A stretch of 64,000 bases of DNA from Mycobacterium sp. 1245111.1 (GCF_001673405.1 NZ_LZLV01000153.1:62001-126000), one strand, 5' to 3'; shown: positions 43,321 to 51,752, counted from the first letter of the stretch. The notes: generated by a model from the letters alone, not told the origin. Program-made: numbers and translations.

Positions 43321-44202
43321 ATGCACGTTTTCGTCACCGGAGCTACAGGCCTGATCGGCTCGGCGGTAGTCGCCGAATTGCTCGGCAACGGTCACACCGT
43401 CCTCGCGCTCGCACGTTCGGATTCGTCCGCCGCCACCGTGCAGGCCGCCGGCGCCGAGCCTCATCGGGGAGAACTTGCCGACCTGCCCGCGTTGCGCGCG
43501 GGTGTCGAGCGGGCGGACGGGGTGATTCACCTGGCTTTTAGCCACGACTTCGACAACCCCGGGGCCCTGGCGGGTGCGGTCGCCGAGGAAACCGCCGCGA
43601 TCGGTGCCCTGGGCGAGGCGCTTATCGGCAGCGGCCGTCCGTTCGTCACCGTCTCGGGGACCCCGGTGGTGCCGGGCCGCAGCTCGACGGAGGCCGATCC
43701 GCCGTCGACGGATGGGCCGGTCGGCGGTCGCGGCCGTGCAGTGCTCGCGATGCTGGATCTGGCCCGACGCGGCGTCCGGACGGCGGCGGTACGTCTGCCG
43801 CGCACGGTGCACAACGAGGGCGAAGGCGGATTCGCCGGGATTCTCACCGCGGCGGCGCGTGCCAACGGGGTGGTGGGCTATCCGGGCGACGGTGCCCAGC
43901 GCTGGCCGGCAGTGCACGCGCTCGACGCGGCCGTGCTCTTCAGGCTGGTGTTGGAGAAGGCGCCTACCGCGACGGCGTGGCATGCGGTGGCCGACGAGGG
44001 CGACATGGTTCGTGACATCGCGGCGGTCATCGGCCGGCGCCTGGGGCTTGAGGTACGGGCCGTGCCGAACGAGACGTTCGGGCCGCTCGGCGCGGTCTTC
44101 GCCGCCGATCAGCCGTCGTCGAGTGCACATACCCAGCAGACGCTGGGGTGGCGGCCGCGGCAACCGAGCCTGCTCGAGGACCTGGAGAACATCCAGCCCT
44201 GA
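43321..44202 (+). CDS. NAD(P)-dependent epimerase/dehydratase-like protein
   Basis: A 293-aa SDR-like protein with the N-terminal cofactor motif VFVTGATGLIGSAVV (about residues 3-17). It lacks an obvious YxxxK pair at the usual place, so it may be an atypical SDR of the NmrA/epimerase kind. ATG 43321 follows a GGGGGA site; the frame extends upstream through the operators without a better start. The end of the gene abuts the dnaE2 SOS box. Expression is probably controlled by the divergent TetR. Confidence 0.83.
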   Translation: MHVFVTGATGLIGSAVVAELLGNGHTVLALARSDSSAATVQAAGAEPHRGELADLPALRAGVERADGVIHLAFSHDFDNPGALAGAVAEETAAIGALGEALIGSGRPFVTVSGTPVVPGRSSTEADPPSTDGPVGGRGRAVLAMLDLARRGVRTAAVRLPRTVHNEGEGGFAGILTAAARANGVVGYPGDGAQRWPAVHALDAAVLFRLVLEKAPTATAWHAVADEGDMVRDIAAVIGRRLGLEVRAVPNETFGPLGAVFAADQPSSSAHTQQTLGWRPRQPSLLEDLENIQP

Positions 44203-44218
44203 TCGAACATATATTCGA
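44203..44218. promoter_or_regulatory. LexA-binding SOS box upstream of dnaE2
   Basis: TCGAAC, spacer ATAT, ATTCGA begins directly after the stop codon of the epimerase-like gene and lies 12 nt upstream of the dnaE2 GTG. It matches the mycobacterial SOS consensus at 11 of 12 positions, and its half-sites are identical to those of the imuA' box. It predicts damage induction of dnaE2. Confidence 0.88.
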
Positions 44219-44230
44219 TACACTTGTCGG

Positions 44231-47200
44231 GTGGGGTGGAGCAATGGGCCGCCGGGCTGGTCGGAGATGGAGCGGGTGCTCTCCGGCAAGCCGCGCCGTT
44301 CCGGCACACCGACTGTGTGGACCCCGGCGGACGAGGCCCCCTGGTCGCGCAAGCGGGTGGCCTACCAGCCACCGGACGAAGACCGGCCGGCTCGGTCGTC
44401 CATCCCATACGCCGAGCTACACGCGCATTCGGCGTACAGCTTCCTCGACGGGGCCAGCGCGCCGGAGGAGTTGGTCGAAGAGGCGGTGCGGCTGGATCTG
44501 CGGGCCATCGCGCTGACCGACCACAACGGGCTCTACGGCGCGGTGCGGTTTGCCGAAGCGGCGGTGGAACTGGACATGCAGACGGTGTTCGGCGCGGAGT
44601 TGTCGCTGGGGTCCGGCGCCCGGACAGACGATCCGGATCCGGCCGGCCCACATCTGCTGGTGCTGGCGCGGGGACCGGAGGGTTATCGCCGGCTGTCTCG
44701 GCAGTTGGCCGTGGCGCATCTGGCCGGCGGCGAGAAAGGCAAGCTGCGCTTCGACTTCGACGCGCTCACCGAGGCGGCGGGCGGCCACTGGCAGATCTTG
44801 ACCGGTTGCCGCAAAGGTCACGTCCGCTCCGCGCTGTCCACCGGCGGCCGGGATGCGGCCTCGGCGGCGTTGGCCGATCTGGTGGATCGATTCGGCTCCG
44901 ATCGGGTCAGCGTCGAGTTGACCCACCACGGCTGCCCGGTCGATGACGACATCAACAGCGAAATGGCCTTGCTGGCAAGGCGATTCGGGCTCACCTGCGT
45001 GGCGACCACCGGCGCGCATTTCGCCGGTCCGTCACGTCGGCAACTGGCGATGGCGATGGGCGCGATCCGGGCCAGGCAGTCGCTGGACGAGGCGGCCGGC
45101 TGGCTTGCCCCGTTGGGCGGTTCGCATCTGCGCTCCGGTGAGGAGATGGCGCGGCTGTTCGCGCAGCACCCTGAGGCAGTGACCGCCGCGGCCGAACTCG
45201 GCGAGCAGTGCGCCTTCGGCCTCGCGCTGATCGCGCCGCAGTTGCCACCGTTCGACGTTCCCTCCGGGCACACCGAAGACAGCTGGTTGCGTGAGCTGAC
45301 GATGGCTGGGGCCGAGCGTCGCTACGGCCCACGGTCACAGGCCCGCCAGGCGTATACCCAGATCGAGTACGAGCTGAAAATCATTGAGCAACTGAAGTTT
45401 CCGGGGTACTTCCTGGTGGTCTATGACATCACCCGATTCTGCCGGGAGAACAATATCCTGTGTCAGGGCCGGGGATCGGCGGCCAACTCGGCGGTCTGCT
45501 ACGCGCTCGGGGTCACTGCGGTCGACCCGGTGGCCAACGAGTTGCTGTTCGAGCGCTTCCTGTCGCCGGAACGCGACGGCCCGCCCGACATCGACATCGA
45601 CATCGAATCGGATTTGCGCGAAAACGTCATCCAGTACGTCTACGACAAATACGGCCGCGACTACGCCGCCCAGGTCGCCAACGTGATCACCTACCGCAGC
45701 CGAATCGCGGTGCGCGACATGGCTCGGGCCCTGGGCTTCTCACAAGGACAACAGGACGCCTGGAGCAAGCAGATCAGCCACTGGAGTGGACGTCCGTCGG
45801 ACATCGACGGCATCCCCGAGCAGGTGATCGAACTGGCCGATCAGATCCAGAACCTGCCCCGGCACATGGGCATCCATTCCGGTGGCATGGTGATCTGCGA
45901 CCGGCCGATCGCCGACGTCTGTCCGGTCGAGTGGGCACGCATGGAGAATCGCAGCGTGTTGCAGTGGGACAAAGACGATTGCGCGGCAATCGGTTTGGTG
46001 AAGTTCGATCTGCTCGGACTCGGCATGCTCTCGGCGCTGCACTACGTCATCGACCTGGTGGACGAGCACAAGGGCATCAAGGTCGACCTGGCCACGCTGG
46101 ACCTGTCCGAACCGGCGGTCTACGAGATGTTGTCTCGCGCCGACTCCGTCGGGGTGTTCCAGGTGGAGTCGCGTGCGCAGATGGCTACGTTGCCGCGGCT
46201 GAAGCCGCGGGTGTTCTACGACCTGGTGGTCGAGGTGGCGTTGATCCGGCCCGGGCCCATCCAGGGCGGATCGGTGCACCCGTACATCCGGCGGCGCAAC
46301 GGTCTCGACCCCGTTGTCTACGACCACCCGTCGATGGAGCCGGCGCTGCGGAAGACGTTGGGAGTGCCGCTGTTTCAGGAGCAGCTGATGCAGCTTGCGG
46401 TGGACTGCGCCGGCTTCACCGGCGCCGAGGCCGATCAGCTGCGCCGTGCCATGGGCTCCAAGCGGTCGGCCGAACGCATGCGACGGTTGCGCAGCCGGTT
46501 TTTCGATGGCATGCGAGAATTGCACGGCGCTTCCGACGAGGTGATCGACCGGGTCTACGAAAAGCTGGAGGCGTTCGCGAATTTCGGGTTCCCGGAAAGC
46601 CATTCGCTGAGCTTCGCGTCGCTGGTCTTCTATTCGTCGTGGTTCAAGCTGCACCATCCCGCGGCGTTCTGCGCCGCGCTGCTGCGTGCGCAGCCGATGG
46701 GCTTCTATTCGCCGCAGTCGCTGGTGGCCGACGCTCGCCGGCACGGTGTCACGGTGCACGGTCCGTGCGTGGCTGCCAGCCTGGTGCATGCCACGCTGGA
46801 GAACTCCGGAACCGAGGTGCGGCTGGGGCTGGGCGCCGTCCGTCACATCGGCGAAGACCTGGCCGAGAAACTGGTCGAAGAACGAAAAGCGCACGGCCCC
46901 TTCACTTCTCTGCTGGATTTGACGACCCGGGTCCAGCTGTCCGTGCCGCAGACCGAGGCGTTGGCCACCGCGGGCGCGCTGAACTGCTTCGGGATGTCGC
47001 GGCGCGAGGCGCTATGGGCGGCCGGCGCAGCCGCCACCCAACGGCCGGATCGCCTGCCGGGAGTGGGCTCGTCGTCGCATGTCCCGTCCCTGCCCGGGAT
47101 GAGTGAGATGGAGTTGGCCGCGGCTGACGTATGGGCCACCGGCATCTCGCCGGACAGCTATCCGACCCAGTTCCTGCGGTCGGACCTCGACGAGTTGGGA

Positions 47201-47512
47201 GTGATACCCGCCGCCGACCTGCTGTCGGTGCCCGACGGCAGCCGGGTGCTGATCGCCGGGGCGGTCACCCATCGGCAGCGCCCCGGGACGGCGCAAGGGG
47301 TGACGTTCATCAACATCGAGGACGAGACCGGGATGGTCAACGTGCTCTGCACGCCGGGGCTGTGGGCCCGTCACCGCAAGCTAGCCCAGTCGGCGCCGGC
47401 GCTGCTGATCCGCGGCCAGGTCCAAAATGCCAGTGGCGCAGTCACCGTCATGGCCGAGCGATTCGGCGAGCTGACGCTGAAGATCGGATCGAAGTCCCGC
47501 GACTTTCGGTGA
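44231..47512 (+). CDS. dnaE2: DnaE2, error-prone DNA polymerase III alpha-type subunit
   Basis: The 1093-aa protein is collinear with M. tuberculosis DnaE2. The PHP domain starts at YAELHAHSAYSFLDGAS; the catalytic aspartates are in PPDIDIDIESD near residues 451-461; the thumb and fingers include QGRGSAANSAVCYALG and the HHH motif region, and an OB fold (RVLIAGAVTHRQRPGTAQGVTFINIEDETG) lies near the end. DnaE2 is the polymerase of the SOS mutasome, working with ImuA' and ImuB, encoded about 20 kb away. The GTG at 44231 fits the orthologue's start (GWSNGPP). Confidence 0.96.
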   Translation: MGWSNGPPGWSEMERVLSGKPRRSGTPTVWTPADEAPWSRKRVAYQPPDEDRPARSSIPYAELHAHSAYSFLDGASAPEELVEEAVRLDLRAIALTDHNGLYGAVRFAEAAVELDMQTVFGAELSLGSGARTDDPDPAGPHLLVLARGPEGYRRLSRQLAVAHLAGGEKGKLRFDFDALTEAAGGHWQILTGCRKGHVRSALSTGGRDAASAALADLVDRFGSDRVSVELTHHGCPVDDDINSEMALLARRFGLTCVATTGAHFAGPSRRQLAMAMGAIRARQSLDEAAGWLAPLGGSHLRSGEEMARLFAQHPEAVTAAAELGEQCAFGLALIAPQLPPFDVPSGHTEDSWLRELTMAGAERRYGPRSQARQAYTQIEYELKIIEQLKFPGYFLVVYDITRFCRENNILCQGRGSAANSAVCYALGVTAVDPVANELLFERFLSPERDGPPDIDIDIESDLRENVIQYVYDKYGRDYAAQVANVITYRSRIAVRDMARALGFSQGQQDAWSKQISHWSGRPSDIDGIPEQVIELADQIQNLPRHMGIHSGGMVICDRPIADVCPVEWARMENRSVLQWDKDDCAAIGLVKFDLLGLGMLSALHYVIDLVDEHKGIKVDLATLDLSEPAVYEMLSRADSVGVFQVESRAQMATLPRLKPRVFYDLVVEVALIRPGPIQGGSVHPYIRRRNGLDPVVYDHPSMEPALRKTLGVPLFQEQLMQLAVDCAGFTGAEADQLRRAMGSKRSAERMRRLRSRFFDGMRELHGASDEVIDRVYEKLEAFANFGFPESHSLSFASLVFYSSWFKLHHPAAFCAALLRAQPMGFYSPQSLVADARRHGVTVHGPCVAASLVHATLENSGTEVRLGLGAVRHIGEDLAEKLVEERKAHGPFTSLLDLTTRVQLSVPQTEALATAGALNCFGMSRREALWAAGAAATQRPDRLPGVGSSSHVPSLPGMSEMELAAADVWATGISPDSYPTQFLRSDLDELGVIPAADLLSVPDGSRVLIAGAVTHRQRPGTAQGVTFINIEDETGMVNVLCTPGLWARHRKLAQSAPALLIRGQVQNASGAVTVMAERFGELTLKIGSKSRDFR

Positions 47513-47515
47513 GTT

Positions 47516-47932
47516 CTATGCGCCCGGCGTCGTCCAAACCTTGGTCGGGGTGATCGCCAACCGGGTGCTGAAAGCATCCATCGAGATCCCCTCAGCCGAC
47601 TCCAACTCTCTGGCGAGCTGGCCGTACTTTGCCCAGTAGGGTGCGTCGTCCTTGCAATTCACGTCGGTTGCGTCGATCTTCGCCGTACCGCCGATAACGA
47701 TGATTCCGCCGCCGTTACCGTCCGAGTCCAGGTTCAGGCTCACTTCGGGGTGCGCCTTGATGTGGGTGACCTTGGCGGCCTGCGGCATGGAGTACACCGT
47801 CAGCCTGGTGCCGTCGAAGTAGTACCAGACCAGCCGGGGCACCGGTTGTCCCGATTTGGCGACGGTGGTCAACCACCCGAAGTGGTCCGATTCGAGCCTG
47901 CTGGAAACCTCTTGTGTGAGTTCGATGCTCAT
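47516..47932 (-). CDS. Pyridoxamine 5'-phosphate oxidase-like flavin/F420 split-barrel protein (Rv3369-like)
   Basis: A 138-aa split beta-barrel: FGWLTTVAKSGQPVPRLVWYYFDGTRLTVYSMPQAAKVTHIKAHPEV (about residues 18-64) is the usual FMN/F420-binding half, with a C-terminal helix and KVWTTPG end. ATG 47932 fits Rv3369 (144 aa). The family includes F420-dependent reductases and haem-binding members; the cofactor cannot be told from sequence. It converges on dnaE2 and is divergent from the nitroreductase across 22 bp. Confidence 0.87.
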   Translation of the reverse strand: MSIELTQEVSSRLESDHFGWLTTVAKSGQPVPRLVWYYFDGTRLTVYSMPQAAKVTHIKAHPEVSLNLDSDGNGGGIIVIGGTAKIDATDVNCKDDAPYWAKYGQLARELESAEGISMDAFSTRLAITPTKVWTTPGA

Positions 47933-47954
47933 GGGTCGAATGTAGTCTCCAGGC

Positions 47955-48599
47955 ATGGCCCTTAACCTTTCTGTCGACGAACTCCTCACCACCACTCGTT
48001 CGGTCCGTAAGCGCCTCGACTTCGACAAGCCGGTGTCGCGCGAGATCCTGATGGAATGTCTCGATTTGGCGCTGCAGGCACCCACCGGCTCCAATTCGCA
48101 AGGCTGGCAATGGGTTTTCGTCGAGGATGCCGACAAGAAGAAGGCGATCGGCGAGATCTACCTAGACAACGCCCGCGGCTACCTCAACTCACCGGCGCAG
48201 GAGTACGCCGCCGGTGACACCCGTGGCGAGCGGATGCCGGCGGTGCGGGATTCGGCGACCTATCTCGCCGAGCACATCCACGAGGCGCCGGTGCTGATGA
48301 TCCCGTGCATCGAAGGCCGCGAAGACAAGCAGCCGATGGGCGGCGCGGGTTACTGGGCGTCACTGCACCCGGCGGTCTGGAGCTTCTGCTTGGCGCTGCG
48401 CTCGCGCGGGCTGGGAACCTGCTGGACGACGCTGCACCTGATCCGTGGCGGCGAGGAAAAAGTCGCCGACATCGTCGGCATCCCCTCCGAGAAGTACAGC
48501 CAGGGCGGCCTTTTCCCGATCGCCTACACCAAGGGCACCGATTTCAAGCCGGCCAAACGGCTGCCCGCCGAGCAGCTCACGCACTGGAACACCTGGTAG
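47955..48599 (+). CDS. Nitroreductase family protein (Rv3368c-like)
   Basis: A 214-aa FMN-dependent oxidoreductase of the nitroreductase family. FMN-binding residues are in TTRSVRKRLDF (RSxR motif, about residues 15-22) and LQAPTGSNSQGWQWVFV; the glycine-rich GLGTCWTTLHL near 155 is the second FMN segment. The physiological substrate is unknown. Divergent from the split-barrel gene across a gap too small for separate regulation, so the two promoters must overlap. Confidence 0.9.
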   Translation: MALNLSVDELLTTTRSVRKRLDFDKPVSREILMECLDLALQAPTGSNSQGWQWVFVEDADKKKAIGEIYLDNARGYLNSPAQEYAAGDTRGERMPAVRDSATYLAEHIHEAPVLMIPCIEGREDKQPMGGAGYWASLHPAVWSFCLALRSRGLGTCWTTLHLIRGGEEKVADIVGIPSEKYSQGGLFPIAYTKGTDFKPAKRLPAEQLTHWNTW

Positions 48600-48600
48600 A

Positions 48601-48936
48601 TCAGCCGGCGAGTTGCACCCTGACCGCGACACCGCCGGAGCTGTCGCGGCTGGCGACGGCGTGGCCGTGCCGGTCGGCGCCGTCGAGGCCGACCAGCGTG
48701 ATCGGCCCGCCTTCGCCGAGGAAGTTGCGCCACCACGACTTCTGGTCGGGCCACGAGACGCCGATCGTCAGGACGTCGCCGCGTCGCGAATAAGCGACCG
48801 GGGTTTCGAACGTCTTCCCGGACCGTCGCCCGACATAGCGGATCACGATGAACTTGCGCCGGAACAGCGGCGCCTCCGCAAGTTGGGTGAAAAGGGCATT
48901 CACCCAGCGGACAAATGCGCGGTCGTTGAGTCCCAT
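48601..48936 (-). CDS. Deazaflavin (F420)-dependent nitroreductase family protein
   Basis: A 111-aa member of the Ddn/DUF385 split-barrel family: FRRKFIVIRYVGRRSGKTFETPVAYSRRGDVLTIGVSWPDQKSWWRNFLGEGG (about residues 25-78) has the RSG(K)xxxTPV core and the WWRN motif of F420 binding. These enzymes use reduced F420 to reduce quinones or nitro groups. ATG 48936 is preferred over an upstream in-frame start since the conserved family begins near there. The stop is one base beyond that of the nitroreductase, tail to tail. Confidence 0.85.
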   Translation of the reverse strand: MGLNDRAFVRWVNALFTQLAEAPLFRRKFIVIRYVGRRSGKTFETPVAYSRRGDVLTIGVSWPDQKSWWRNFLGEGGPITLVGLDGADRHGHAVASRDSSGGVAVRVQLAG

Positions 48937-48978
48937 TCGACCGATGCTAATCAGACTGCGCGGGTTGGATTGCGCGGT

Positions 48979-49012
48979 TCGCCCCCGCAAGCGGGAGGTA
49001 CCCCCACCTCAG
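48979..49012. repeat. Small hairpin-forming intergenic sequence
   Basis: CCCGC-AA-GCGGG (48984-48995) is followed by GAGGT and ACCTC arms (48995-49010), making two back-to-back hairpins. The motif resembles short GC-rich elements scattered between mycobacterial genes. It sits between the Ddn-like start and the spoU stop and could act as a terminator for spoU. Confidence 0.35.
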
Positions 49013-49033
49013 ACCGCTGCGCGTTCTGCATCG

Positions 49034-49498
49034 TCACCGCGCGCCGGCGAAGTTCTGCTGCCGCCACGCCTCATACACCGCGACCGCGGCGGCGTTGGCC
49101 AGGTTCAGCGACCGCCGGCCGTCGAGCATCGGGATGCGCACCCGCTCGGTGATGCGCGGATCGTCGAGTGTGGCCGCATCCAATCCGGTGGGCTCCGGGC
49201 CGAACATCAGAACGTCGCCGGCTTGGTAACTGATATCGGTGAACAACTGCGTCGCATGCGCGGTGAAAGCGAACACCCGCCGCGGCGCGATTGCTGTCCA
49301 CGCGGCGTCCAGTGAAGGGTGCACGGTGACCGACGCCAAGTCGTGGTAGTCCAGTCCGGCCCGACGCAGGTTTGGTTCAGACAGGTCGAAACCCAACGGC
49401 TCGACGAGGTGAAGTTCCGCTCCGGTGGCTGCCGCCGTTCGGATGGCATTACCCGTATTGGGCGGGATTCGGGGTGACACGAACATCAGGTTGAACAC
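49034..49498 (-). CDS. spoU: SpoU/TrmL-like tRNA 2'-O-ribose methyltransferase (Rv3366-like), 5' region replaced by mobile element
   Basis: A 154-aa SPOUT methyltransferase. MFVSPRIPPNTGNAIRTAAATGAELHLVEP opens the knot fold; VLMFGPEPTGLD and the C-terminal VRIPMLDGRRSLNLANAAAVAVYEAW carry the S-adenosylmethionine-binding knot. TrmL-type enzymes methylate the wobble base ribose of some tRNAs. GTG 49498 matches the family N-terminus and lies inside the attachment core; an ATG five codons upstream is supplied by the element. Insertion has separated the gene from its native promoter and ribosome site. Confidence 0.9.
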   Translation of the reverse strand: MFNLMFVSPRIPPNTGNAIRTAAATGAELHLVEPLGFDLSEPNLRRAGLDYHDLASVTVHPSLDAAWTAIAPRRVFAFTAHATQLFTDISYQAGDVLMFGPEPTGLDAATLDDPRITERVRIPMLDGRRSLNLANAAAVAVYEAWRQQNFAGAR

Positions 49499-49504
49499 AA
49501 CACA
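49492..49504. other. attL core of the integrated element
   Basis: TGAACACAACACA, continuing AGGTAGC, recurs at 59969-59981, continuing CGGTAAC. The identical core is 13 bp; similarity extends 6 bp further with two mismatches. It overlaps the GTG start of spoU and lies 17 nt before the integrase ATG, as expected for a serine-integrase attachment site. Confidence 0.75.
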
Positions 49505-49521
49505 AGGTAGCATGTCAGACC

Positions 49522-51018
49522 ATGAAACAACAGCGGGGACTCCGCGTCGTTGGTCGGGTTCGGCTCTCGGCCGACCGTCTGGAGAGTACGTCGGTCGAAC
49601 GCCAGCGGGAGGTGATCGGGCAATGGGCCTCGGCCAACGATCACGAGATCGTCGGGTGGGCTGAGGACGTAGACGTCTCGGGCTCGGTCCGCCCGTTCGA
49701 TACCCCCGGCCTGGGGCCGTGGCTCAGCGACCGCGCCCCGGAGTGGGACGTCCTCTGTGCTTGGAAGCTCGACCGCCTCGGACGTAACGCTATCCAGCTC
49801 TCGGAGCTGTTCGGCTGGTGTCAGGACCACGACAAAACCGTGGTCTCCTGCTCGGAGTCGATAGACCTCAGCAGTTGGGCCGGGCGGATGCTGGCCGGGG
49901 TCATCGCCGGGCTCGCGGAAGGGGAGCTGGAGGCAATCCGGGAGCGGACCAAGGCGAGTCGAGCGAAGCTGCGGCAGTCGGCCCGCTGGCCGGGAGGCAA
50001 GCCCCCGTATGGCTACAAAGCGGTTCCCCGCGAGGGCGGGGGATGGGTACTGGTTCAAGATCGGGAAGCGGTCTCGGTAATCCAAAGGATCGTCCGAGAC
50101 CTGCTGAGCGGCACCACGTTAACCGGAGAGGCGCGCTCGCTGACCGCCGAGGGTATCTGCACCCCCGCCGACCACTACCGAGCCCAGCGGGGCCTACAGC
50201 CCCTCGGGCGGCGGTGGCAGACCACGCCGTTGCGGAACCTGCTGCGGTCCCCGGCGTTATTGGGCCGGGTCCACCACGACGGGGAGTTAGTCCGAGACGA
50301 CGACGGCCAGCCGGTCCAATTCGCCGAACCTGTTGTGTCGCTGGATGAGTGGGAGCGGATACAAGCGTTCTTAGATGGCAACCGAGAGGCCCGCAAAGAC
50401 GACCGCCGGTCGGATACCAGCCTCCTGTCGGGGCTGGCGTACTGCGCTGTGTGCGAGAGTCAGCTCCACCACGACCTAAACGTGGTGAAGCGTCCCGGTC
50501 GGACCTACGAGTACCGCTACCTACGGTGCAAACTTCGCTGCTCTCCGCAGATCCCGGCTGCCGAGCTGGAAGAGATGGCCGAGGATGCGTTTCTTTACGA
50601 ACTAGGCGATCTCGAAGTCCGAGAGCGAGTTTGGGTGCCCGGCGACAGCAACCAAGAGGCGCTGGCCGAGGCTTTGCGAGCGGTAGACGAGCTGTCAGCC
50701 GCAGCCGGTAGGGCGACGTCGGCCACGATGCGCCGACGCCTCCAGCGTCAGCTAGACGCTCTCGACGCTCGGATAGCTGAGCTGGAAGCCCAGCCGGCCC
50801 GCGAGGCGCACTGGGAGTGGGTGCCTACGGGAGGCACCTACGGGGACGCCTGGAGGGCTGCCAAGGGTGACACAGAGGCCCGCCGAGCCCTACTCCAACG
50901 GTCGGGTATCACGTTCGCTGCCCGGAACATCGGTGGCCGGGGGAGTAAGGCCCGAGAGTTCCATATTCGCGTGCCAGAGGCGATTCGGACGGCGCCGGGG
51001 GAGCCGGCGAAAACCTGA
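49522..51018 (+). CDS. Large serine recombinase (phage integrase)
   Basis: A 498-aa large serine integrase. The resolvase domain starts with GRVRLSADRLESTSVERQRE, with the likely nucleophile Ser16, and has CAWKLDRLGRN and GLAEGELEAIRERTKAS (about residues 73-155). The recombinase domain follows (GGKPPYGYKAV). A zinc-ribbon Cys set (YCAVCESQ; CKLRCSPQ, about 306-345) and a coiled coil (MRRRLQRQLDALDARIAELEAQ-like, about 395-418) complete the family plan. It should catalyse attP x attB integration without accessory factors, and excision with a directionality factor that I could not identify here. It starts 17 nt inside the element. Confidence 0.93.
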   Translation: MKQQRGLRVVGRVRLSADRLESTSVERQREVIGQWASANDHEIVGWAEDVDVSGSVRPFDTPGLGPWLSDRAPEWDVLCAWKLDRLGRNAIQLSELFGWCQDHDKTVVSCSESIDLSSWAGRMLAGVIAGLAEGELEAIRERTKASRAKLRQSARWPGGKPPYGYKAVPREGGGWVLVQDREAVSVIQRIVRDLLSGTTLTGEARSLTAEGICTPADHYRAQRGLQPLGRRWQTTPLRNLLRSPALLGRVHHDGELVRDDDGQPVQFAEPVVSLDEWERIQAFLDGNREARKDDRRSDTSLLSGLAYCAVCESQLHHDLNVVKRPGRTYEYRYLRCKLRCSPQIPAAELEEMAEDAFLYELGDLEVRERVWVPGDSNQEALAEALRAVDELSAAAGRATSATMRRRLQRQLDALDARIAELEAQPAREAHWEWVPTGGTYGDAWRAAKGDTEARRALLQRSGITFAARNIGGRGSKAREFHIRVPEAIRTAPGEPAKT

Positions 51019-51107
51019 CGGATCGGCTTCCACGTCGTCCAACGGTAGCCATCATCTCGGCCTCGAACTTGTCGTAGGCGATGACCTTGGAGGCCCAGAC
51101 GAAACGA

Positions 51108-51135
51108 GGCCCGGTGGGATTCCACCCACCAGGCC
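51108..51135. terminator. Hairpin between integrase and DUF1883 gene
   Basis: GGCCCGGTGGG and CCCACCAGGCC pair with one mismatch around a 6-nt loop (ATTCCA). It lies between two convergent genes and would stop transcription from both sides, though no long U run follows. Confidence 0.5.
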
Positions 51136-51163
51136 CCGCCTCTTGATGTTCAGCTAGCCGTAG

Positions 51164-51442
51164 CTAGACGCCCTGCGGCGAGAGCACCTGGACTGAGGCT
51201 CGGCCCCGGCCCGCGTAGCCGCCGTAGTCGACCACGATGTACCAGTGCCCGTAGTCGGGCACCTGCAACACAGCCGGCGACCGCTCGTAGTGCCCGCCCC
51301 AGCAGCGGTGCGATGCTCCGCGCTGGTAGTAGCCGAGGTTCGTGCGGTCCAACAGCCGAACGTTGGCCGCGTTACCCTCCAGCGTGACCCGGACAATCGA
51401 ACCACGGTCCAGATACCCGAGATCGAACTTCAAATACTCCAT
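51164..51442 (-). CDS. DUF1883 domain protein (possible cargo gene)
   Basis: A 92-aa single-domain protein matching the DUF1883 pattern: YLKFDLGYLDRGSIVRVTLEGNAANVRLLDRTNL, then GHYERSPAVLQVPDYGHWYIVVDYGGYAGRGRASVQVL. The fold is a small beta-sandwich. Elsewhere this domain is found alone or fused to TIR-type domains, so an immunity or sensing role has been suggested by association; nothing is proven. ATG 51442 has GGAGG 7 nt upstream; ATG 51448 is too close to it. It sits beside the integrase at the element's end, the usual cargo position. Confidence 0.75.
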   Translation of the reverse strand: MEYLKFDLGYLDRGSIVRVTLEGNAANVRLLDRTNLGYYQRGASHRCWGGHYERSPAVLQVPDYGHWYIVVDYGGYAGRGRASVQVLSPQGV

Positions 51443-51448
51443 TTCCAT

Positions 51449-51752
51449 ACCTCCGCGGAAGGGGGTTTGGAAACACGAGCCCGCCCTTTAAGGCCCTCCT
51501 AGGAGCCTCGCAGTTGTCGAAGGTGTACCGTCCTACAAGCATTCCCCAATGCAGAGTAGGGCGGTAAACCCTCGGCTGGCGGACTCTGTCCTCGTCGAGG
51601 GCTTCCGTCCTTCCAGGCGGCAACACTACCCCTGGGGTACGACAAGGCGACGGAACACAACAACTTGTGTTTTCGGCGTGTCGCGGGTCGATCGAGATCT
51701 CCGTGGTGTATTGCAGCGCGCTGTGTAGACCGCTTTCGTGCGATAGCGCACG
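51449..51752. other. Intergenic segment of the element with one dyad
   Basis: About 300 bp without a credible gene. It contains AACACAA, spacer CAAC, TTGTGTT (51654-51671), a perfect 7-bp dyad whose left part (GAACACAACA) shares 10 bases with the attachment core. The segment is otherwise plain, and probably carries the promoter of the DUF1883 gene and the end of the tail-protein transcript. Confidence 0.4.

Noticed and set aside
43574..44230. Upstream in-frame extension of dnaE2
   Set aside because: It runs through the epimerase-like gene and the SOS box; the orthologous start (GWSNGPP) falls at GTG 44231.
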